A stretch of 64,000 nt of DNA. Source: Acridotheres tristis (lineage: Eukaryota > Chordata > Aves > Passeriformes > Sturnidae). The stretch lies in the NCBI GenBank assembly GCA_037013685.1, contig CM072908.1, forward strand, positions 7,577,001 through 7,641,000, given 5' to 3'. Of this stretch, positions 50,301-59,300 are shown one piece after another. The position numbers were made by a program, and so were the translations under genes. The notes under the pieces were generated by a model. The model saw nothing but the letters and a program-made list of their open reading frames with translations, was not told the origin of the DNA and did no database searches. Positions within the stretch are counted from its first letter, which is position 1. Each line of letters begins with the position of its first letter.

Positions 50301-53300
50301 TTACAGACTCTTCCACTGGACTAAATTATCTTTGCAGCATCAATCCAGGGAAAAACCCACATGGCTTGCTCTTATCCCCCGCCACACACCAAACAAGAAA
50401 CACTGGGATAAGAACTGTTAACTGCTGCTCACTGTTACTGCTGAAGCATTCCCAAGCAGGGCACAGCGAAAACCAGGACTGTCAAATGTACCTACAATAC
50501 CTTAACAAATAATAATGATTGAGGAGGGACTAACAAACAACCCCATTCCTGGTCACCGGCAATCCTGGGCAGCTGCAGCCTTTCCTGACACAGTCACACA
50601 AACAATACTCTGGGATTTTTCAGGAGTGAATAATCAGGGCTGTGACACCACCAAATTTAGAAGCTATTTGAAGTTCAAACAAATGCTAATCCAGCTTGTT
50701 ATTATAAATCTTTATCTTGACAACACACCAAGAAAAACACACCAAGGAAAAACTCTGTAAGAAGTCTCCGAGCAGAACTTACCATAGGCATTGGGGAATT
50801 CTCCAGGACCTGGGCCTGGATAAAAGGGTCCTGGTCCTGGTGGCTGCACAGGATATTGCTGGGGTGGCCCGACGTACGGGGGGCCACTGTGACGATACTG
50901 GGGGGGACAAAAACAACCATCACTGTACAAGGACTTGGGCAACCTGTAACTGAGCCCCCCCAATCAGCAGGGATCTGATCCTCAAGCTGGTTAATTACAG
51001 CTTTGGGAATCACAGAATCATGGAGTTATTAAGGTTGGAAAAGATCTTTAAGATCACTGAGTCCAACCATCAACCAGCACCACCACCAAGCTCACCACTG
51101 ACCATGTCCCCAAGTGCCACATCCACACATTGTCTGAACACTTTCAGGGATGGGGACTCCACTTCTGCCCTGGAGATCCTCTGCCAGTGCCTGACCACCT
51201 GTTCCATGAAGGAATTTTCCCTAATATCCACCTAAACCTCTCCAAATCTTAGTGCCAAAAGCAAGGTAAAGCCAAGGCAAGGAAGACACAGGAGCTGAGG
51301 TAGAACAGTCACTCCCCGATTGCAGCAACACTCAGTGTTGTGAGGCCCAAGGTTCTGGAGTGCCTGCGGATCTATTAAGTCAGATTTGGTGTTTTTAAAG
51401 CACAAAATATTTTCCAAGAGCTTGGTTTCCTACCATTTTTGAGACCTGAAAAATTGATTCCTACTGCCTCCATGCACAGAAGAACAAATACTTCATACAG
51501 AGAAAGGACAGGCTGAACCATAGTCATGGAAGCATTTAGGCTGGAAAAGCTCCCTACAATCACCAAGTTCCCTCAGCACTGCCAAGCCTACCCCTAAACC
51601 CTGTCCCCAGATGCCACATCCACACGTTTCTTGAGCACTTCCAGGGATGGTGACTCCACCACTGCCCTGAGCAGCCTGGCAATGCCCAATCACAATCTCC
51701 ATGAAGGAATTTTTCCCAGTATCGAATCTAAACCTGCCCTGGCACATGATATGCAACTACCAGCCTGATTTCACAGACACATCCCCACGCACTCCTGGCG
51801 GGTCCTGAGATAAACCCAAGGAGCAAATGCTGCTCTGCAGTTCCTCAGGTGCCTGGATGCTGGATTTACCTGTGGGATACAGTACTGGGGGCCCTGAGGC
51901 ATCGGGTAGGGCATTGGCAGGTGGTTCACCATCATGATGTGCTGGTTGGTTTGGTACACGGCAGTCGGGGTCTGTGCTCCAGGACGGATGGAGGGGCTGC
52001 TGTTCTGGATGGTGGCTCTTGGAGGCTGGATCTGAGGCCTCTGAAAAAACTAGGAGAGGGAAGGGAGAGAGGAGAGGAAACAAAGAACTGGTCAGACTTT
52101 CCGGGAAAGAATTGGAAATATCCTTACAATATTATAGTTATGGTGTTAGTTTCCAGGGGTTGCCACACTTCCAGAAAACTGCAGGAAAGTCTGTGTTCCT
52201 CTGTGAACAGCAGGGCCATCTATGGCTTTCTCTTTTACAAGGCAGAAACAGTCAAGAACTTTACAAACTAGTAATTACTGGTTTGTATTGCCTGAATTTT
52301 ACAGATGAACCTTCAGAGCAAACTTCAGAAAAATGAGTTTGTCTAATTTTCTTTTTATAAGGTGGGTTGGCTGCTAAAATAACTCCACCTTTATAAATAC
52401 CCCAGGGAAATAGAAGATCAAGGCAACTGTTCCAATTTATCACCAGAAGAGCTAAAAATGCAAAATTTCACAAAGGCCAGAGGTACCTCGTGTTGCTCCT
52501 TCTCATACAGGTGACTTGTCCTGCCCTGCTTTCCAAAGGGTGGCAACCTGTCCCAGGGTGGTCCCACAGCCTCGCACCAGGCTGGGATGAGGCGATGTCC
52601 CAGCGGATGGGCCAGGCTCAGGCAACCAAGCAAGCCTTGGCACCGGCTCCATGCTGGCCCTGCCACACTGGGAGCAGCCCTGGCACGGGCAGGGGGCTGC
52701 AGGCCCTGCCTCTGCATCTCTGCATCTCAGCTGGCAGCTCAGCAGCTGAGAGATGCAGTGGGCACCGAGGCATTCACTGACCGAGGAGTCACCAGGTGAG
52801 AGACACCGATGCCATGCAGAACCAGGAGTTAGAGTTACCTGTATAGGTCTGAATCCTCCCTTCAATAACGGAGCAAGAAAGCAGCAAGAAACAGAAAGAA
52901 AGCCAATGGAACAGCTTACAGATCAACAGGAAGGAACAGGATACAACATGCACCCTAAATGCACATAATTCCAGTCAGCTGCTGCTCTGCTCTGACTCAT
53001 CCCTTCCAGAAATGGCCAGGAAAAGACACTGAGTGGTACCACAGACTCTACTGCCAGAATCCCACAGGGTCAGAACTCTCCGAGAAAAGTTTTACATGGA
53101 AGTATAAAGGTTTAAAAAAAATGCAAACAAAAAACCCAATCAAACCACGATTTACTGCATGAAATGTGACACTGCAGAAAGACTTTATGTTTACTCTGTT
53201 CCTAAAACATCAAATATTTCTCCTTCTTTCAGTGGTTCAGAGAGGGTAGAAAAAGCAGAAACCCTGGCTCCAATCATGGATTTCTCTCCTTTTCTGCACC

Positions 53301-56300
53301 AAGACTGGGAGGGGACAAAATGCCACATATTTAACTATTAAGTAAAAAATAATTATAATAATTCGGCCACCACACATCACACTGAATCCTGCTAGCTGTG
53401 CAGTGAAGTGTTACAGGAAGTGACTGTGCCAGGATTGAGAAAAGAAGAGAGGGGAATGAAGGGTTGAGCTGGGATTATCCCCCCCCAGATTTGGGAAGGA
53501 TGGGGGAGGACAGAAGGCAGCTGAGATGTCTCTATCCTGGACATGACAACGAGCTTAAAATGGCCATTCTGGTGCTGCTGAAGACTTCATGATACCTGAG
53601 CTGTTCCCCACAGCAAACCATTTCTCCAGGAAAGCCCTGAATGACTCTCATATAACCAGACACTGTTACACTGAGCACAATGATTTTATGTCCAACCCTG
53701 TTAACCTGGATGAAGAGCTGTCCTCAGCACGCTGGAGAAGGCAACAGTTCAGGGAGAAAAGTTTGGAAGTGAGGGTGGAGAAAGCAAATGAGAAGAACAA
53801 CAGCCTGCCATGATCCTGATCTGCTAAAGCCATGTGGCTGTGAGATGTGGGGGAGATGTAGGAGTGTGGCATGAACCAAGCACAGCTGCTGAATTTATGG
53901 TGAGAATCACCAGAGTTTGTGATTTTTCGATATCCAAAGACACCAAAAAGTGTAAAAGTCTTTCTTTTTTCACTGCAATTCACTGAGTAATGATAATTTT
54001 TAAGCTGTAAGCATGTTGCAGCACGTGTCTCACCAAGGGAGGGTTGGAAAAATTTAATATCCCCCACAGGTGTGTGTTAATGCAGAGTGGAAAGGGCTGG
54101 AGGCAGAAGTGAGACCTCTCTCTATCAACAGCACATCCACACACAGGGCAGTGCAGGGAAATTCCCAGTGCCAGAGCTGGGGAGACTCCACCTATGGAAT
54201 CTGCTCCTTAGGCTCCTGCTGCACCTACAGAACCTGCTCACAACCAAGTGAGACCATGCAGGGAACACTGCCAGCACTGGAACTCCTTGGCCGTGGACAG
54301 CTGCTCGTTCCCAGCACTTCCAGCTGGTCCCTAGAGGCTCCCGAGGTGAGTCCTGCTGGGGGGACAGCTGGGGAAGCTCCATTCTGTGGGACACAGCCCA
54401 GGCTCTTCCCTGCTGCAGCAGAAGGAAGCACAGCTCTGGAATGGGGGTGGCACTGACCTGCTCTTCCACGAGCACTGAACACTCCCACAGAGCTGCTCCA
54501 CAGCAGCAGGGGAGTCTCTGATAAGGAGACTGGATGTCAAAAAAACCTCTCAGAGAACCCCTGTGTGCCCACACTATTCCAGAGCTGGCTCAACTTCAGG
54601 GATGGGGAGAAAAGGAGGAGAATTCCACCCCTAGCAGGAAGACAGAAGAGCAAGAACATCAGATCCATTATTCCAAGCAACAGGACCATCAGAAGCTTTT
54701 GGAAGTGACCTGAGACCTCTCTGACAAAGTCTGAATGACTTGTAGCTACTCCAGTTCCTGTAAGTAAAGCCAGGATTCTGGAGGAAATCTGGTATGGGAG
54801 CACTGTGCATCTGACCTGGGTGTGGGCTTGGCTGTTCTAAACCTGCAGCACTTGGCTGACAAACTGCTTTATGCTCCATCCTCACCCCTGGCCCTCAGGA
54901 GCTCAGCCAGCAGTGTTCACAGGCATGTTTATGAATGTTTTGTTATTTGATCTGCTAAAATAGATGGGCACTCATCTAGGTTTTTTTTGTTTTTGTTTTT
55001 TTTTAATGTTTCTTGCTACTTTATTTGCTATTTAATTTGCTAAAAAAATCAGCCTTGCAAGGTCAAAGAGATGCCTGCACAGGCAACACCTTCAAGTAAC
55101 ACTAACCATGTCCTATGGAAGAACAGCAGGAAGTGAAAATCTGATAGATTTCGTCTCTATTTCTTCTAGAAAGTGCAGGATTTGGAGTGGAGAACACCCA
55201 GGACCAGAGCAAAGGTACCCTGGGCCACAGAAAAGCTTCTGAGAGAAACTTTGCATTGCACGAGCCCTTCCTTGACTCCTTCTTTCAAAAATTAAGCCCT
55301 ACTTTGACCAATGATGGTCAGATTTTGGTTGTTCAGCAACCAGTAAGGACCTGGGCCATGGTCTTTGAGTGATATCTCATCCCTTATCTGCCCAAATCTA
55401 TTAGGGAGGGATTTCTTGGATCACCTTGGAGTCAATGCTCCTGGGCAATATGGTCTCTGACTTTACCCAGGGCTGCTCCCTCTCATTCCCAGAGGAGCAC
55501 AAGCAAAGCCCTCTGACACTGCTTTAATCAGCTGCCTGAAGCTCAGCTCCTTTGCCTGTTCATCCCAAAAGCCCTCCTTGTCCCAGCAGCCCTTCCCTCC
55601 CCGCTCAAGGCAGTTCTGGAAAACCAAAAAGCAGAATTGCACACAGGCTCCACACAGGGTTTCTCCCAGTGCTTCCCAAATCTCTGTAACTGGAAATAAC
55701 TGCAGTGCTTTAGCTGAAGGTTGCATTGCAGAGATGGTTTCAGCTGATGAGCTCCCACTTCATGGAATTAAACCTTCTCCTTGGCACTAAGTGCCAGGCT
55801 GGCTCTCACCTGCTGCCATGCCAGCCCTCTGTGCTAATCTTGTTTTCCAGCTTTGTACTCACTAAATTTGCTGCAGACACACACCTGAGCCAGAGGAATT
55901 AACACTAATTGTACGGAAATCCACTCCAAACCTCCTGCCTACCCTTCTGCACTTCTCGGCCATTTTCCCTTTAGTCACTGCTCACATACCCCAATCCCCC
56001 CAAATCCTTTTATTTACCATCATCTTCTTCATTTTCTTCCCCAATCACTCTGTGCCCAGAGAAAGACAATGACCAACGTGCCATCTAGGAAAAGCAGAGT
56101 TCAAGGAGAGCCCCAGACCCCTCTGATCACCCATCCCTGCTTTTCATGGATTTGACACTTGCTCTGTATTTCCAGGCCATGGCATCCAGTGCCAGGAGTG
56201 GTCCCTTAGACCTCAGAGCTGCACTAAAATATTAATTTGGGATAAGAGCCTGAAAACAAACCTGTGCTAAGCTCAGCTTGGTAAATAAGCATTTATCTAT

Positions 56301-59300
56301 TTATTTTCTAGGATCATGGCTGGATGTTCAGATGGGTCCATAGAGCTCTGTGGGAGGTTGTGGAGAACAGAAGCAAAAGGAAAGTTCAGCAAATTGTTAC
56401 CCAAGCTCTGCACTTCAGTCAAGCTTCTTGTGCCCCTGTTACTAATTTTTATTCTTTCTGGTGCCACCAGGAAGGCTGGTGAGCCTGGCCTGGGGGACGG
56501 AGGGGGAGGTGCCTGCATGGGCAATGCAGTAGGAACTGAGGAGTTGCAGCCCTGAGATGTGAAGATCAGAGAATTGTAGAATTGTTTAGGTTGGAAAAAA
56601 CCCTCTAAGATCATTGAGTCCATCCCTAACCCATATCCCCAGGTGCCACATCCACACATTGTTTGAACACTTCCAGTGATGCTGACTCTGCCTCTTCCAG
56701 TGCCTGACCACCTTCTCCATGAAGAAATTCTCCCAATATCCAATGTAAACCTCCCTTGGTTCAGCTTGAGGCCATTTCCTCTTGTCCTGTCCCTTGCTCC
56801 CTGGTGCCAGGAGCAGGAGCTGCAGTACAAATCCCCAGGTCCTGCTTCCCCAGCGCCTCAGTGCAGCTCTTTTGGCTGGCTTAAGGCAAGGCCCATTTCC
56901 TTCCCCTCAGACTCTCCCAGTTTTATTACTCACTAAATGATACAATGAAGGGGAAAAGCCCTTTTTGGTATTTAGATGTGGCAGCTCCTTCACACACTCA
57001 TGGGTGCAGACAGGGAAGTAACTGCAGCAGCCGCTTCCTGTCACTTTCTGACTTGAAAAACCCCAAAAAAGCTACAAAATAGTCAGTTGGGTCAGTTCAG
57101 GGAGAGAATTCCCAACTTCTCCAAGTCCCAAAGCTTCTTCACAACAGCACCCAGTCAAACCCATTCTCTGTTGTACCAGGACACCCAGAGGATCTCAAGT
57201 AACCCCAAGCTAAAACTGGAATAAACTCTTCCAGCAACCTCAAGTGAGAGGCTGAGCCATAAGCAGCAAACTCATCTCAAACACAGTTTAAGTCAAAAGG
57301 AAACTACCACATTTCAGTTTATAATTCTGATTTCTGTTTTTAATTACACCAGCCTCTTCTGAGCACCCATTTCTAAAATAAACCCACTTCATAAGTGAAG
57401 GGTTTTAGGCAGATTCAAATGTAACAAAAATTTGCATTTTGAGGCTCAGGTTAGAAGAAAACTTCTGTTAAGTGTAATTTGTGTGGATCAAAAGCAACAA
57501 AGTGACTCCAGAGCCCCACTTAGAAAGAAAAAACAAAGAAACTCAGTGCACAAAGTGGGAAATGGAGCAGCAATTCCATGCAATGTGTGCTACAGCACTT
57601 GGGGAAAAACACAAGCTGATAGTGTTATTTAAAAATATTGCCCAAAAAACTTTGTAAGGGCTGTTTCATGTCTCCTATAAAGTGAGGTTTTCCTGTAGAT
57701 TCTCAGTGTGTGTGATCTGGGAATTAGGGATTACTGATGCACATTTGACTTCCAGTCAGAACTGATGCAATGATTTAACTTCCCTTCAGCCACTACTGTT
57801 AGCACCCTAAATCTCTGCTGTTTTCTCTCACACGGTGTGGTCACACTTTCTCCAGCATTAACTGGCTCCATCAACTCCAGAGCAGGCTTTTCCATCCAGG
57901 AAAAAGCCCTGTTTATAAAGCTGCCATTCAACTTCAGGTGCTTAAATCACACTCATTTGAGTACCTTAAAGATCTAATAATTACAGGCAGTAACATTAAA
58001 GAACAATCCATTATTTGCCTGAAGGAGACCCAGAATCAATACAAGGCACATGTTAATAAAAGCTGGGATGGACACAGGGAATTGCAAATCCCATTGTGCT
58101 GCTGCTCTCTTCAAAGGGAATATGGAGTTGTTGCAGTAAATATTAGCCCTGCTGAGGCCAACTTACTTATTTAGCATTTTCTAGCTTACAAATCCCAGTC
58201 TCAAAGCTCTCAGCTTGTGTTACACAGTTTAACCAAGTTTAAAAACTCTCATGTGAGGATAATATTGATGTTGGTCTCGAACATCCTGTGAGTGCTGGGT
58301 TTAGGATGAACTTGCTCTCACAGCCATGACCCTCCCACATATGGCTGGGGCCAGAATCCTTCTCTCCATCCCCAATCCACACCACAGGTGTTTTGGATTA
58401 AAGGAAACAGTTCATCCACAGCCCAGGTTTCTCTGTGTCTGTCCTGATGCAGCACATGACAGAAGTAACTGGGAATAAAGCCTGGAATATTTTTCTAATG
58501 GTGACAGCTTCTCACAGATAATTATAAGCAGATTCAAATGTTACAGAGAGAAAAATCTAACTGTGATAAAATCAGTAAAACATTGGAATTCACAAGTGTA
58601 GTAAGGGCAAGGCGATAACTGGGTCCAAAGGAAAGTTTTGGATTCCATTCTGACAGACTGGTGGCAAAGTCCCACCAGTAAAGCCCCCAGTCATGGGAAT
58701 TATTTCCTCCAAGGCTGTGCTGCCTCAAGACTTGTGGGCCAACACCTGCTCAGAGATAGCTCAGTAAAGTTCAGGAGAACATGAAATGGCTTCCAGTGAA
58801 TATATCCCTTAGGAATGACCCATGAAGGAACTAAGGAGCTGCAGAGCAGCTCTGCACTCTCTATATTGTGCAGTATAAACACTGACCTGAAGTTAAGGTC
58901 AAGAACAAAAGTATCTAAACAAAATCCTGATCCCACTGCTGCCCAGGCTGCCCAGTCATCCTCAAACATTCCTCTACCACTGCCTGTCCACACCATCCCA
59001 GCCACGCACAGAAACCACTGCCCATATGACCTTTGCCCTTGAGCAAACAACTGCAAATGTCCCACTCTACTCTTTAAACTCCTTTTTTTGCCCAGCTTTG
59101 GAAGGCTTCAGCTCCCCTGCTGCTCCCTGAGCTGGAAGGAAGAAGGATGATGGAGATTTTGGGGTGCCCAGCTAACTTACCTGCTCTCCTTAGACAGAAC
59201 TCTTCCCCATGCTGCTCATCCCAGTGTTCAACTGCTCAGTAATACAAGTGAAGTGAGAACAAAATAATTCCCTGGAACAAACCTTCCATGCCTCAAGCCC

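Larger units (their letters stand above)
50898..51869 (-). other. Intron 3
   Basis: About 1 kb, of which roughly half is two CR1 fragments in the same reverse orientation. Confidence 0.75.

Noticed and set aside
52418..52717. Pro/Ala-rich minus-strand open frame starting MQRQGLQPP as a possible EIF4G3 start exon
   Set aside because: It lies between exon 2 and exon 3 with no donor joining it in phase to FFQRPQ and no resemblance to known EIF4G3 N-termini.
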